The position numbers and the translations under genes were made by a program. Of a stretch of DNA of 64,000 nt, positions 31,471-44,039 are shown in pieces. Position 1 is the first letter of the stretch. Each line of letters begins with the position of its first letter. The DNA is taken from positions 744,001 through 808,000 of the forward strand of contig JANUWF010001938.1 in NCBI GenBank assembly GCA_026120185.1. The letters run 5' to 3'. Source of the stretch: Voacanga thouarsii. Taxonomy: Eukaryota > Streptophyta > Magnoliopsida > Gentianales > Apocynaceae. The notes under the pieces are model-generated. The model was not told the DNA's origin. It worked only from the letters and a program-made list of their open reading frames with translations, and made no database searches.

Positions 31471-34053
31471 CAATATGCGAACCAAGCTAACGAGAATAGC
31501 CTTGAGGGGGACAGCCTTCTGAACTGACAGTCCAAACCTATCCTCCATGTTAATGTCTTTGGGTTCTATTCCTCTTTCAAGCTTCCAGTCAAAGTTATGA
31601 ATCAAAGAAGCTACCATTATATCGGGAATTTCAAAAAATGGGACTGATATCTATCTAAATTCTGACAGTGGGGCGGCTCCAACAAAAATTCTAAATATAA
31701 TGATGTGAAAAATACGTTATGTGAATGCGACTTGAAGGCTGCATTTGTAAAATGCGACCTTTCATCACATAGTAAAACTAACAAACTATTGAGAAAGAAC
31801 CAGAAAACCTATATGATTTTAAAAAATCACAAAAAACTATCATTTTTAATTTTAAAACAAAGAAAAAGTATCCCAAAAAATGCATCACACGGTGGAGTGC
31901 AAAAGTTCCAAGTCAAGCTTACTCTTCAGATTGACCAGACGACACAAAGTAGTCCAATAAGAGTATACTTTCCCTATTAGACCAATAATTTCTACCTCAG
32001 TTGCAAGCTTGTAAATCTAGCTTACAAGGGAAAATGTAAGGTATTATCAAGTTCCCAAAATGTAAGCTTTTCGAGAAACAGAGAATCAGGTATTCCAATC
32101 TAGATTCTAAAGCAAGGAATATAGCCCATATCTTAAGCTAAGCTATCTGTACAATTGACGGCACATGTCGTTTATTAGTTGAAAACCTTCTATAACTTTT
32201 AAGTAACAAGAGCAAGCAACGAGCCGGCAAATGGTGAGACAATCCTGCGTCACTGCTCAGCTGCTAAAGCTGAGGAATTACCAGCAGAGAAAGAAGGAAG
32301 CAAGCAAGAATCGCGATCTCCACAATGCGGATTCAGAAAAGATCGTATTAGTGAAATGCGACTTTCCTTTATTTTTTTTTTCTGAAAACTTCCCATTTTT
32401 CTTTGCAAAAAATAATGATATGATCAGATTTATATAAATGCGACCTAATTTTAAATGAAATGCGACCTCGTTATATTTAGAATTTTCATTGAAGCCGCTT
32501 CATTGTCAGAATTTGGGTAGAAATCAACCCATTTTTCAGAATTCCCACTATTACATGCACTATTCGATTAGCCAAAGGCAGGCCTCGGCAGATTCTTCTT
32601 CCCTTACCAAAAGGAATTAGCTCAAAATGCAGCCTTCTTACATCAATCTCGCTCTGCAAAAATCATTCCGAGATGATCATTTCAGGACTTGATCAAATGC
32701 CTGGATCTCTGCCGTAAGCCCATATATTGACAAGAACATTTGCATTTTTTGGGTACCATGTAACCGTTGATTTCTACATCTGCCTCAGCCTTGTGTGGAA
32801 GTAGGAAAGGTAGGTTGGGTGAAGGCGAAAGGTTTCTTTTACTACTTCCTGCAAATAAGGAAGTCTGGAAATGTCTGATTCCTAGATTTCTTTCTTTTGC
32901 CCTGTAGCTTCATCAAGTTCTGCTCGAGCTTTGACCATCTTTTGAGGGTCACGAAGTAACTCTGCAATAACCTATTCCACGGTTACTATAGTTTTATCGA
33001 TCCCTGCCACGAATAAATCCTATCGAAGAACAGATATTTTAGTAAGCTGTACAACATTTACCAATATGCATTCAATGAAAGGATGCGGCAATCAAATTAT
33101 CGGCAAAAACGAGTAAGGAAGGATTGAGGTCAGTTTTCTGATAAAGGCAAGTATCTACCATAAGCAAATGTTTGATGTCATTGTAGCTGATCTCAGACTC
33201 ATTTTTCGTTCTGTGCTCAAAGAGGGTTTCTATGTCATTCTTTCAAGAGCAACTGTCCAATGAACCTCTTTCTAGTTGCCATTGATTAATAATATCACCA
33301 AATATATCAAATAGTTTCTGGAAATAGAACTCAGCTTGGCAAATGATGCCCCTGTGGATCTATCAATTTAAGTACCGGAAAGTAATCTGCAAGATTAGGG
33401 TAGCCAACAAATTTCATCAAGCCCCTCACAATCTCCTTGAGTTCTTGAGATGAATTGGCACCATAAATAGCAAAATCAACCGAACAAAGGGTGGTTGATA
33501 TTAAGTTCAGGGATGTCGTAAAGGCAGCATCACCAATATTTATAGCAGCCTTGCTAGCACTGCAACTATGTAAATAATCACACAATTCTTGAATCTTTTG
33601 TTGGCGAAGGCCTCGACTAGCATCAAGTCTTTTTGCCGCAAACATTTGTTCTCTGCTTATCTTACGGAGATTACACCATTAGGTTGAAGCTGGTATCCAG
33701 GCGATAGAGACCTAGTGGTGAACAAGCACACAGGCAGCACTGGGGACACTTCGACTCGAGAAAACTTGGTCATGTTTTTGTAGCACTTTTTTGGCGATGG
33801 TGGGAGATGAAACGACTATTGTTATTTTGCTCCCCAGCTTAAGGGACATAAGAGGTCCATAAGTTTGGGCAAGTTTAGCTAGTGATTGATGCGGCTTTTG
33901 CCCGAGTTGAAGGATGTTACCGATGACTGGAAATTAATAAGGCCCCGGAGGAAGTTTGGCTAGTCTTCGGGAGCTCAAAGTTCAAGTGAGGAGGTAAATA
34001 GCAGCTCCAATAAGTACAACAATGGAGAACATCAGGGAAAACCCAAGATCCAT
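31471..34053 (-). pseudogene. CYP76-like cytochrome P450, copy B, heavily broken
   Basis: Exon 1 is 34053-33159 and exon 2 starts at 33019, with both splice sites matching copy A. Breaks include TGA at 33982-33984 in the N-terminal anchor, TAA at 33679-33681 next to the C-helix Trp, small indels in exon 1, a TAG in the I-helix region (GTGGAATAG where A has Trp), and a 931-bp MITE inside exon 2 just after the heme loop. The heme cysteine is still present (FGKGRRIC). The stop codon used by copy A is TTG here. The gene cannot be functional. It serves mainly as the comparison showing that codon 355 in copy A was Leu. Confidence 0.9.
31620..32550. mobile_element. MITE, 931 bp, inserted in P450 exon 2
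   Basis: The terminal inverted repeats are about 80 bp (31620-31700 and 32471-32550) and roughly 80% alike: the left starts TATCGGGAATTTC, the right on the complement TAGTGGGAATTCTG, and both end AAAATTCTAAATATAA. It is flanked by a TTA direct repeat (31617-31619 and 32551-32553). Removing the element and one TTA restores the length seen in copy A exactly. Three-base TWA duplications are typical of PIF/Harbinger, but the superfamily is unproven. Five AATGCGAC words in one orientation lie near the ends. There is no transposase; the 91-codon frame at 31705-31980 is not recognised. Confidence 0.88.
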
Positions 34054-34874
34054 TTTTGCTCTATGTTACTGAGCCTTCCCAACTCTCCCTCTCTCGAACT
34101 CCTGGGTGTATTTAAGGGAAAATACTTGGGTGGACTCAGTCCGACCAATGCATCAAATATTGTACAATATCTTTGTGCATGCCATCAGGAGATATTTTGG
34201 TACGTCCAGAGAGGCGGCGCCCGTTCTAATTGGGAATTAGGAGCTGGGATCATCCTGCAGGTCCAGCCCCTCCTCTAGTTATGTTTTCGTTTCGGTTTTC
34301 CATTCCTCAGGAAAATAACTCCAAACACGTCCATTGGTAGAAACAACTCAAAAAAGATTCTTCTGGTGAAAAATACTTTCTTTCTCATTTGAAATTCATC
34401 AATGACGAACTCTGGAAATGGGGTGGTTTACAATAACTGCGCGAAGGGATTTTACCATATGATCAGAGGCCAAAAGCCTATTACTTTTATTTTTTTAATT
34501 CAGATATGCTTATTCAACTATTTTTGAGATTATAGTTCACTTCTCATATCTATGATCATATAAATTTCAATTTGATCTTACTTTAATACTATAGTCATAT
34601 AAATTTGAGTTCGATCCCTCTTCAATATCACAATCATAGAAATTGGAATTTGATCCATATGAATTCGAATCAGCGTCTCATCCTATTTTACGTTTATCAC
34701 GTGAGGTGTCTACTACCCCTTTTGTTTTAAGGAAAAAGAATGTGATAAAGCATTTTTGCTACTATCGAATATGTTAAATAACGGCAAGTCAAATCTTAAC
34801 AAATTATTCCGTTGCCCACCCATAATAAAAAAAGAAGTGGATGGACTGATGGCAAATTTAGGTGGGCTAGTTGG
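34054..34874. other. P450 copy B upstream region
   Basis: About 34054-34790 aligns with the spacer of unit A (7617-8470), with a single copy of the ~105-bp block that is doubled in A. After about 34793 the sequence no longer matches A. No gene is seen. Confidence 0.55.
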
Positions 34875-35764
34875 AGGGGTGGTAATATTTAACACGACAC
34901 GAAAATGATACGGTTATAACAGGTTAAGGTTGAGATTTTGTAGGTTCGGGTTGAAATAGGTAAACCCGTTTAACTTTAAATGTATTCGGGTCATAAATGG
35001 GTTCAACCCGCGAATCCGTTTAACTTTTTTTAAATATTTATATTTAATACTTTTTGTAATACCTTACAAATTTCACTATAGAAAATTAGATAATTTAATT
35101 TTTTACATGAATTAATTAAATTAAATTTTATTATATAAATTAATTGAATTATTTGTGTGTCTATTTTGTTTAATTATATGAGACATCTTAAGAAAAATAA
35201 ATGATGTTAATGTGGCTATTTGCTTGATATATGATAAATGAATCATTCTTAATTAATTATTATTTAGTATCTATAATAATAATATTATTATTACAATGAC
35301 TTTTAGCTAGAGAAAATAATTTATTGAACAATCTAATTTTATTGCAAAACTATATTTATTTAGATTTTTTAGATTAAATCTTATGAATTTATTGAGATAT
35401 CTAAATATTTAGTTGAATGGTTTGTTATTTTATTAGTTATTTATAACTTTATAGGCTATTTTATTAATTTTATATGATTTGATTTGATTTTTAAAAAAAA
35501 TTTCTATAATAGGTGGACATATTGACGGGTTTAATAGGTATTTGAGTTGGCGGGTTTAATAATTATCTATTTAACTTTTGTATTTAATCGTGTCATGTCG
35601 TTTCAACTCGTTTATAATACTAACATGACACGAAAATAAATAAGCTGACACGATACGACACAACACGTTTATTAATCAGATCGTGTTCAGATTGACCTGT
35701 CGTGTGTAGTTATTCTAAGTTAATACGACCCGTCAACCCAAACACGACACGATTACCACCTCTA
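34875..35764. mobile_element. hAT-like non-autonomous element, 890 bp
   Basis: The left end reads AGGGGTGGTAATATTTAACA. The right end, on the complement, reads AGAGGTGGTAATCGTGTCGT. Subterminal parts are rich in ACACGAC, GACCCG and GGGTTCAACCCG words in both orientations, a style common in plant hAT-like non-autonomous elements. The centre is AT-rich without genes. I could not find a clean 8-bp target duplication, so the class is tentative. Confidence 0.6.
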
Positions 35765-35983
35765 AGATTATTCCACATTTAGATCTAGAATGGGCTGGGC
35801 AATGAAGCCCAAAGTAATTTCTAGATCAGCAGTTTGCGATAATCATCTTTACCTTCAAAACTTTGAGAAACAATCCCGATGTCCTTCATTGCATTCTTCC
35901 CACCATGTGGCACAAACCCGTTTATTGTCTAGAATTTCTTGGTCATCATGGCTCCTGGCTAAGAAACACATTCAATGATCTCG

Positions 35984-36062
35984 CGGGCGTAGCTCAATTG
36001 GTATTTGGTAGCAGTGTGCGATTTTTAATCCCCACAAGAAGGTGCATTCCTTGTAAGCACCA
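35984..36062 (+). repeat. tRNA-derived, SINE-like fragment
   Basis: GCGGGCGTAGCTCAATTGGT resembles a tRNA 5' end with a good pol III A box (TAGCTCAATTGG). About 45 bases later GGTGCATTCC is a weak B box. The cloverleaf does not close and no acceptor end is seen, so it is not a functional tRNA. A SINE head or decayed tRNA is possible. Confidence 0.35.
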
Positions 36063-36349
36063 AGTACTGATCCTCTGGCTAAGAAGCCACTAAAGTATCG
36101 TAATTTACCACTCCACAACTCATGGGGATGGATGTGGGGCATGTGGGCGAGGGATTTTGCTTTTTTTGCAGTCAAAGAAACACATTCAGTGCTGGAGAGT
36201 GGAGTGTACGGAAGAAGGAAGGGAAGACCAAGGATAGGCCACCCATATCTCAAGCTCAACCTCTCGGGAAATGGCAGGGATTAGTTGTTTCTGTTCTTCT
36301 TCAACGCTCTTTTCGTCGATAATGTGTTCCTACTTTTTCTTTAGCCATA

Positions 36350-37305
36350 GAAACTTGAGTTTTTGACCAAATGGGGTCAAAAACACAAATATTCACTGCG
36401 AACGGGATGCGATAATGAAGTAACCCGTCGAGGGGTACCTTGCGATTGCCAAGGAGACTTCGCGCCTGACAATAGCTAGGAAGGCTCCTGCCCATTCTGC
36501 AATCATGATGGTTGCCCATAGTTAGACTAGTAACTTTTTCCCTTAGGTTGAATTTTTCCTTTTTCTGATTTTTCACATTCATTGTAATCTTTTCAATTGC
36601 TTCATGCTTCTTCCTGATGTGCGTCCCAGTGAACATATGTCGGTCCTCCAAAAGAAGCTTCCCGAATGACGTTCCTGATACTGGGACTGACAAAGATCTG
36701 ATGAGATGATTCCTAGAAGATCATGGGTCTCTGAACTCTCATTAGGCTCATGTCTGAAAGATCTACATTGTATATCAGATTCATCTTTTATGCTATCCCA
36801 ATACCTCAACTTCTTCTTGCTGTTTGAGATATCTCTTAATTTTTTCTGTTTTAATTCTAGGATTATTCAACATTGATGATCTTATGCTTCCTGGAACAAC
36901 ATGAACATGTTGAGTTTGTTCCTTCAGAACATTTCTCAACCTCTCTGCCAAGAATTTTCTTGTATCTCTGCTAATGAATTAAGAGAACTTGTGCCATTGA
37001 ACTAAATTTCACTTCTATAAGATGTAGATTCTCAGTGAAATAAGTTCATCCCAAGGTCCCTAGTAACATTTTCTCGGACTTGTTTTGATATGCGTTGGGC
37101 TATTTGTTTGGGATCGATGGCTTTTCACTGTAAGGAGTTTCAACTCCTCCTCCTCTAACAGTAGCACTCCTTCACTGTAAGGACTGCGGGCAACCATCAT
37201 GATGATTGCAGAACGGGCAGGAGCCTTCCTCTCTATTGCCAGGCGCGCAGTGGATATTTGAGTTTTTGACTCGATTTGGTCAAAAACCCTAGGAACTAGG
37301 TGAGT
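36350..37305. repeat. Imperfect inverted repeat (arms 36350-36520 and 37180-37303)
   Basis: The left arm reads TTTTTGACCAAAT...GGCTCCTGCCC...CATGATGGTTGCCC. The right arm carries the same on the complement. The arms match over about 110 bp, but the left has about 60 extra bases between CACTGC and GCGCC. The spacer is about 660 bp. Transcripts could fold into a long hairpin. The origin is unknown. Confidence 0.65.
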
Positions 37306-37630
37306 CGGTGACAAGTGATCTTGGGAAAGGAAGGAAACTAGTCTTTAAAAAGAAATTGATTGACTAACTCAGGAACTGGTAGGCTGGGTGTAGATTAACT
37401 TTTAAGTTCATGTGTTTATAGAAGCAGCTAGCATGAAAGATGCAAACTCAAACTGCCAAATTTGAACGTTTAATTGAACCGAAGGCCTCTATTAATGCGT
37501 ATTTATTGAAAAGAAAAAGTTGGAGTGCATCCTTTTCTTTTTTAGGATGTTTTCTGGTTGGGCATGAGAGGATTTTGAGTGTGAGTTCTGAAATGTCATG
37601 AGTTAGACTGAATGAAGTAATAACTATAGT

Positions 37631-38489
37631 GAGAGACCCGTGGAAAGAAGTATGCTCTTGTTACATTCTCTCTCTCTCTGAACTCCTCTAAGGGCCAAAA
37701 CCAACGCAAGAAGAAAGAGAGTTCCTGGTCTCTCTCTTTAGGGGGTGGGGAGGGGGCGAGGAGTGGTGTGCAGAGGCAACAGCTGCATCTCTAATCGCCA
37801 TAGATGCCATAGCTTTGGGGCTGTATCGTGTCAGACCAAGAAGATGAGTTACAGCTGGCCTATATTGTTCTTCACTACAGGTTTCTCCTCTTGCACTCCG
37901 CTTCCTCTGTATATCTCCCTTCTCCGCTATTCATCTTTGTGCACTCTGCTTGGCTCTCTTTGGCTAAATCTGAACTCCGGCCTCTACTGGAGTTTAGATC
38001 TTGGTCAAAGATTCATTCTTTTCTTTTAGTTTTGTTGATTTTTCTCTCTTTTGGTACCAAATCTAAAAATTTTTTTTCTTTAGCTTTCTTTCTCCAGATC
38101 TACTTCTCTTTGGCCTGAATTCTTTATATTTCTACTCGTGCTTATTCTTCTCCTTGTGTTTATTGTTCTTCGTTTACCCAACAATTCGTTTGGGCCCTTC
38201 CCCCAATTCTCACCTATATCTCAGGCGATTTTCAAGACCGTTGATACGTCCAGAGTCTTTTACATTGCTGTTCACGGATCTAGGTAGATTGGATTTGTTC
38301 AGGTTGTTGATGTTTGTGGATGCTAGGAAAGTAGTTAATAAGAGATTTTTTGTGTATTTATTTTTATCTTATATTTTGTACTGTTTCCTCTCGAGTGAGT
38401 TTGTATTTCTGTTACCAGGATCTTGGTATCCATACGTGTAACATGTTCCTTCTTATGAATAAACAATATTAATTATCAAAAAAAAAAAA
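37631..38489 (+). mobile_element. Non-LTR retroposon with poly(A) tail and 17-bp target duplication
   Basis: The insert ends in 12 A residues (38478-38489) after AATTATC and is bracketed by a perfect direct repeat GAAGTAATAACTATAGT (37614-37630 and 38490-38506). That is the signature of LINE-machinery insertion. The TTATGAATAAACAATATTAA before the tail resembles plant LINE 3' ends. The body has no reverse transcriptase; frames through it are hydrophobic and unrecognised. It may be a 5'-truncated LINE 3' region or a retroposed transcript. Confidence 0.88.
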
Positions 38490-38506
38490 GAAGTAATAAC
38501 TATAGT

Positions 38507-38953
38507 ACTTGACTTCTTGGATTGCACAACAAAAAAAAAAAAAAAAGTTTCACTTGGTAACCCTTACTATACGACAATATCTGGTTCATGACGGAAACTT
38601 TCTTTGGGCTTTTTTAGTTTTTCAAGTGGACAAGTTGGAATATCAAGCGTGCTATATATGGCCTCTTTGTTTTTTGTTGCGTGCAATTTCTCAAAATAAT
38701 GTAATTGCTTTTGCCTTGCATATGATCTCAGAATATTGGTTTGTCCTCGTTTTTTATTCAATAGTTTTGCAAGTAGCAACTTCAGCAGCTAGTGTAATTA
38801 TTTCTGAGAACATTATGATCAATACTTCATGTTTTAGTTCCTATAGCAAAAAAATTAGTAGCCAATTGGTTCCAGATATTTCAATTCAATTTTCATTCAC
38901 ATGAAAGTATAATCATATGATGAATGTAATTTCAGCCATTTGGCTACATCGTT
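38507..38953. other. Region upstream of STR9 copy B
   Basis: From about 38838 (GTTTTAGTTCCAATAGCAAA) it aligns with 8478 onward in unit A, but B has about 80 bp more just before the exon, including ATTTCAG near 38930 that could be a splice acceptor. The missing transit-peptide exon might lie further up, but I could not identify it. Confidence 0.4.
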
Positions 38954-39191
38954 GTGGTTATCGAGATTCATCCGGTAGGAAACATACCACATTGCAGAAG
39001 ATGTTTGATGATCAAAGCAGAAATAAATTTCGAGAATGCTGAAGAAGCAAAGAAACTCATAGCAGTTGAGGGATATGCAATATTAGATGTTAGGTATAAC
39101 GCTCACTTTAAACGGGCACATATAAAGGACTGCTATCGTGTTCCTCTATTTATTGAGAATGAAGATAATGATTTAGGTAAAATTCTGTTTT

Positions 39192-39470
39192 TGTTACAAA
39201 ATTTTGACTCTGTCAGAATAAAATCTACATATAATAAATCTCTAATTATTATTTGTACAATAATTTCTTTAAATTTCTCTATTTCTTTTCTTTCACAATT
39301 TTCTCCAATAATTCTCTCACAATTAGTATATCTCTCAAGCTTGAAGTAACACTCTATTTATAGAGCTCTATTACTGGAGTTAGTGGAGTTAATCATTTAT
39401 TTTAACTAATTCCACTAATATGCATTAGTGTGTTAATGGTGGACATCCCTTTGGATGTCCATTATATAAA
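39192..39470 (-). repeat. Copia element 1, 3' LTR
   Basis: Read on the minus strand it ends TTTTGTAACA at 39192 and contains TAGAGCTCTATAAATAGAG, an LTR promoter-like TATA stretch shared with the LTR at 59369-59725. The inner edge is uncertain because the expected TG start is blurred. Confidence 0.65.
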
Positions 39471-42400
39471 AAATATGCCTCATTAAAATCTTATTAGATA
39501 AAAATTCAGTGGAAAAAAAATATAGTAAAGGAAAAAAAATAGAATATTCTATATATCTGTTTATTACTCTCCCTGATGAGATAATCCCTTTAAATCTTTG
39601 AATCGACGCATACCGATTTTATTTCTCAACTTTTCAAATGTTATAGTCGGTAAAATCTTCGTGAAAATATCTACCAATTTGTCACTTGACTAAATTTGTA
39701 ACACATCAATTTTACCTTTCTTCTGGAGCTCGTGAGTAAAGAAGATTTTTGGTGAAATATGTTTTTTCCGATCTCCTTTAATATATCATCCTTATAATTG
39801 AGCTATACAAATTGCATTGTCTTCATAAAGAGGAGTTGAAATATTTCTTCTAGATGATAATCTACAACTTTCCCGAATATAGTGAATCACTGATCTTAAC
39901 CATACACATTTTCGACTTGCTTCATGAATAGTTATAATTTTAATATAATTTGAAGAAGTAATTGTTATAGATTGTTTTGTAGAATGCCATGATATAGTAG
40001 TATTTTCACATGTAAATAGATAACCCATTTGAAAACGTGTTTTATGTGGATCAGATAAATAATTACCATCTGCATAACCTATCAATGTTGGGTTGGTTTT
40101 ATTTGAATAAAATAATTCGAAATCAATTGTACCTTGGAGATATCGAAGGACTTATTTAATTCCATTCCAATGTTGTCGTGTTAGTGAAGAACTAAATCTT
40201 ACTAATAAATTGACAGCAAATGCAATATCATGTCATGTATTATTAGTAAGATACATCAATGCACCAACTGCATTGAGATACTTCAGGACCAAGGAGTTCT
40301 TCATCATCTTCTTGAGATCGGAAAGGATCTTTATTCACATCTAATGACTAGATGATCATTGGAAAACTCAGTGGATGTGCTTTGTCTATGTAAAATCTTT
40401 TTAAAACTTTTGCTATATATATTGATTGATGAATAAATGTTCCACTTTTTAAATGTTCAATTTGTAAACCAAGATAAAATTTAATTTTACCAAAATCTTT
40501 GGTTTCAAATTATCTTTTTAAATAATCAATTGTTTCTTGCAATTCTTCTGAAGTTCCAATAAGATTAATATCATCAACATATATAGCTAATATCACAAAT
40601 TTAGAACCAAATTTCTTAATAAAACTATATGGACATATCTGGTCATTTTTAAATCTACTTTCAATAAATATTTACTAAGATGATTGTGCCCAGATTGCTT
40701 CAGGCTATATAATGATTTCTGCAATTTGATGGAGTAATTTTCACGAGAATAATATTTATATACTTCGGGTATACGAAATTATTCTGGGATTTTTATGTAA
40801 ATATCATTTTCTAAATTTTCATATAAGTAAGCAGTGATAACATCTAATAGGCGCATATCTATCTTTTCATGTACTGCCAAACTGATAAAATATCAGAGTG
40901 TAATAGTTTCAACAATAGGAGAATAAGTTTCATCATAATCAATACCTGATCTTTGTAAAAAATCTTAGACTACTAACCGTGCTTTGTAGCATATGATTTC
41001 ATTATTTTCATTACATTTTCGCACAAATATCCATTTGTAACTAACAGGTTTTACACTTTTCGGTGTTCGGACTGCAGGTCCGAAGACTTCAAATTTTATA
41101 AGTGAATTTAACTCCGATTGAATCGCATCTTTCCATTGTAGCTAATCTTTTCTATGCCGATATTCATCAACTGATATTAGTTCAGAATCATCATTATCCT
41201 GTGTAACATTAAGAAATATATTGTATGCAAATATATTATCAATAAATATTTATATTCGATTCTAACTTTTACCGAAAGTGGTATAATTGATAGAAATTCC
41301 AGTGTTACTTTCATCAATTTCTGGTTCTTTTATTTTGTCATCAATTCTCTCTTGGTCTTTATCATTCTTTTCTTCAATATGATCATCTGAATCATTTAAT
41401 CTTTTTTTCTTTAGAGAATTTTTATCTTTAGAATCAAGAGGTCGGCCACGCTTCTGGCGTGCTTTTGACTCAGCAGCTATATGTATAATCTTTTGTTCTG
41501 CTAGGACTTCAATTCGAATAGGAGCATTTATAGTTGGAATATGCGATTTTGTTACTCTTTTGGAATCAACAAAGGCATCTGACACTTGATTTATAATGCT
41601 TTGCAAATGAATTATCTTTTGATCAAGGTAATTTAATGATGTTGTCCAAGCAAGATCTTTCTTACGCTGTTTTTGTTCTCCCCCTAATTTAGGGAATAAT
41701 GATTCATCAAAATGACAATCAGCAAATCTTATTGTGAATACATCTCCTGTTAGGGATTCAACATACTTGATAATAGAGGGAGAATCATATCCAACGTATA
41801 TCCCCTTTCTTCTTTGATGACCCATTTTTATACGTTGGTTTGGTGCAATTGGAACATATAAAGCACACCTAAAAATTCTTAAATGAGTAATATTTAGTTT
41901 TGAACCAAAAACTAACTGCAAAGGAGAGAATTTATGATAACTAGTTGGTCTTATACATACATATCCTGCCGCATGTAAAATAGCATATTCCCAGGCAGGT
42001 GTTGGGAGATCTGTTCATTAATAATGGTCTAGCAATTAATTGTAATATTTTAATAAAAGATTTAGTAAGATCATTTTGTGTATGAATATGAGTTACAGAA
42101 TATTCAACATTAATTCCAATTGACATACAATATGCATCAAAAGCATGTGATGAAAATTCACCATCATTATCCAAACGGATATTTTTAATTTGATGGTTAA
42201 AAAATTATGCTCATAATTTAATTATTTGAGTAAGTAATCTCGCAAACGCCAGATTGTGAGTAGATAATAAATACACATATGACCATCAAGATGATGCATC
42301 AATTAAGATCATAAAATATCTGAACGGTCCACGAATGAATAGATCCACAAATGTCTCCGTGAATCCATTCAAGAAATGTAAGACTTTCAACTCCTACTTT

Positions 42401-43916
42401 TACTGGTGATGGTCTAACAATTAATTTTCCTAGGAAACATGCGGCACATGAGAATTTTTTTTTATGTCAATATCTTTTTATTTTTTAATGGATGACCATG
42501 TGTATTCTCAATTATTCTTCTCATCATGGTAGATCCTGGATGACTCAACCGCCATGCCAAATGCTAAAAATAGTAGGATCAGTAAACTTCTAGTTTACTT
42601 CTAGTTTACGAGATGATGAATTTCAATTGTACGTATTTTTACAAAATATAGGTCAGTAGAAAAAGACAATAGTTTTTCTAATACAAATTTCTTATCCAAA
42701 TTAATTTGAGTAATATAAAGATGCTCAATACCATTTTCCTCATTTGTTTCAACATGATACCCATTTCTGCAGATATCTTTAAAACTCAATAAATTTCTTC
42801 TGGATTTTGAGGAAAATAGTGCTTTATCAATAGTAATTGTTGTTCCTTCAGGCAACAATATACTAACTCTTCCGGAACCTTCAATCATATTTGTACTACC
42901 GTTTATAGTATAAATATTTATTTCTCCTATTTTGAGATAAGAAAAATATTTCTCATTTTGGAGTATGGTGTGTGTAGTTCTACTATCAATAATACATACA
43001 TAATCATTAAAAATAGTCATTTGAACAAAAATATGTATATACAAACGTAAATATTATTAGAATATAATGAAAATTTACAAAAATATCAGGGTGAGGCATT
43101 AGTTTTTTTGGACACTGCCATCACCAATTAAATGGTCTATCCTATCGTCTGAGTGTTCGAAAAATCAGATACATTCATATGGGTAATATTGATATTAAGA
43201 TCTTCTATATCAATATCATCGTCGTTATCATCATTAACTGAATGTTGAGAAAAATTTGCTTCAATATTTTTATTTTTCTTTTCCAGTGAAACTTGATATA
43301 ATTCCACTAAATACTTGGTCGTACGGCAGTTATGTGACCAATGACCTTTCATGCCACATCTATAATACTTATCATCATAATTTTCTTGCATTTCTTTTTC
43401 TTTTTCCTTATTGTCTTTTCTTTCCTACTTCGAGTGGCCAGTATTTCTCACAGTTTGATTATTACTATGATAAGGGAAATATCGAACGTGTCCACTACCA
43501 TAACCACGACCACGGTCACGACCACGATTACGACTATAACTATAGCTTTTGCTGGAGCCAACAACATTCACCTCTGAGAGTACTATTGAGTTAATTGGTC
43601 TGGCTTCATGATTTTTCAATAATAATTTATTATTTTTCTCTGTAATGAGGAGGGTAATAATTAAATCAGTAAGTTTTGTATACCATTTTCTCGATATCGT
43701 TGCTGCAGGACAATATTCGAGGCATGAAATGTGGAAAATGTTTTTTCCAACATATCTTCATCAGTAACTTTTTCTTCGCATAATTTTAATTGAGATGTAA
43801 TTTTATACATGGCGGAGCTACGTAATTTTATACATGACGGAACTATATTCATCACAGTTTTAAAATCTTGCAACATCATGTGCAACTATTCATACCGTGT
43901 AATTGGCAGTACAACC

Positions 43917-44039
43917 ATCTTCATCGATTTCCACTGATTCTACTAATATGTATTAGTAGTGTTAATAGTGGATATCCATATATATTTTTCTACGAATGGA
44001 ATTAGTAAATTTACAACTTCCACTAATGTATTCACAATA
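43917..44039 (-). repeat. Copia element 1, 5' LTR remnant
   Basis: Read on the minus strand it starts TATTGTGAATAC (the family start is TGTTGTGAATTT) and includes ACTACTAATACATATTAGTA. It breaks off after about 120 bp, directly next to gag sequence, so an internal deletion removed the rest of the LTR and the primer-binding site. Confidence 0.7.

Larger units (their letters stand above)
35765..37630. other. Unit-B-specific DNA, no gene recognised
   Basis: Several 60-130 codon frames exist on both strands, but none matches a family I know. The notable structures (a tRNA-like A-box stretch, an inverted repeat, and the left target duplication of the retroposon) are listed separately. GC content is higher than in the surrounding intergenic DNA. 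Confidence 0.45.
39192..44039 (-). mobile_element. Ty1-copia element 1, minus strand, 4.85 kb
   Basis: It lies between the near-duplicates GTTTT (39187-39191) and ATTTT (44040-44044), and unit A shows the empty site. The 3' LTR is about 39192-39470. Inward from it come the RNase H-like part (ISWHSTKQS, 39792-40085), a decayed reverse transcriptase, integrase pieces (41262-42300), the gag pre-integrase region (42601-43044) and a gag piece with zinc knuckle CGMKGHWSHNC (43137-43391) and upstream gag (to about 43916). The 5' LTR survives only as about 120 bp (43917-44039): the primer-binding site and gag start are deleted. Many stops and frameshifts make it inactive. Confidence 0.88.

Noticed and set aside
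35984..36062. Functional tRNA gene
   Set aside because: The A box is good, but the B box is poor, no closed cloverleaf or acceptor stem forms, and there is no discriminator end. At best it is a SINE-like or decayed tRNA piece.
38154..38441. Membrane-protein-like frame in the retroposon
   Set aside because: It is hydrophobic because of T-rich composition, with no family match, and it lies inside a poly(A)-tailed insert without a recognised coding region.
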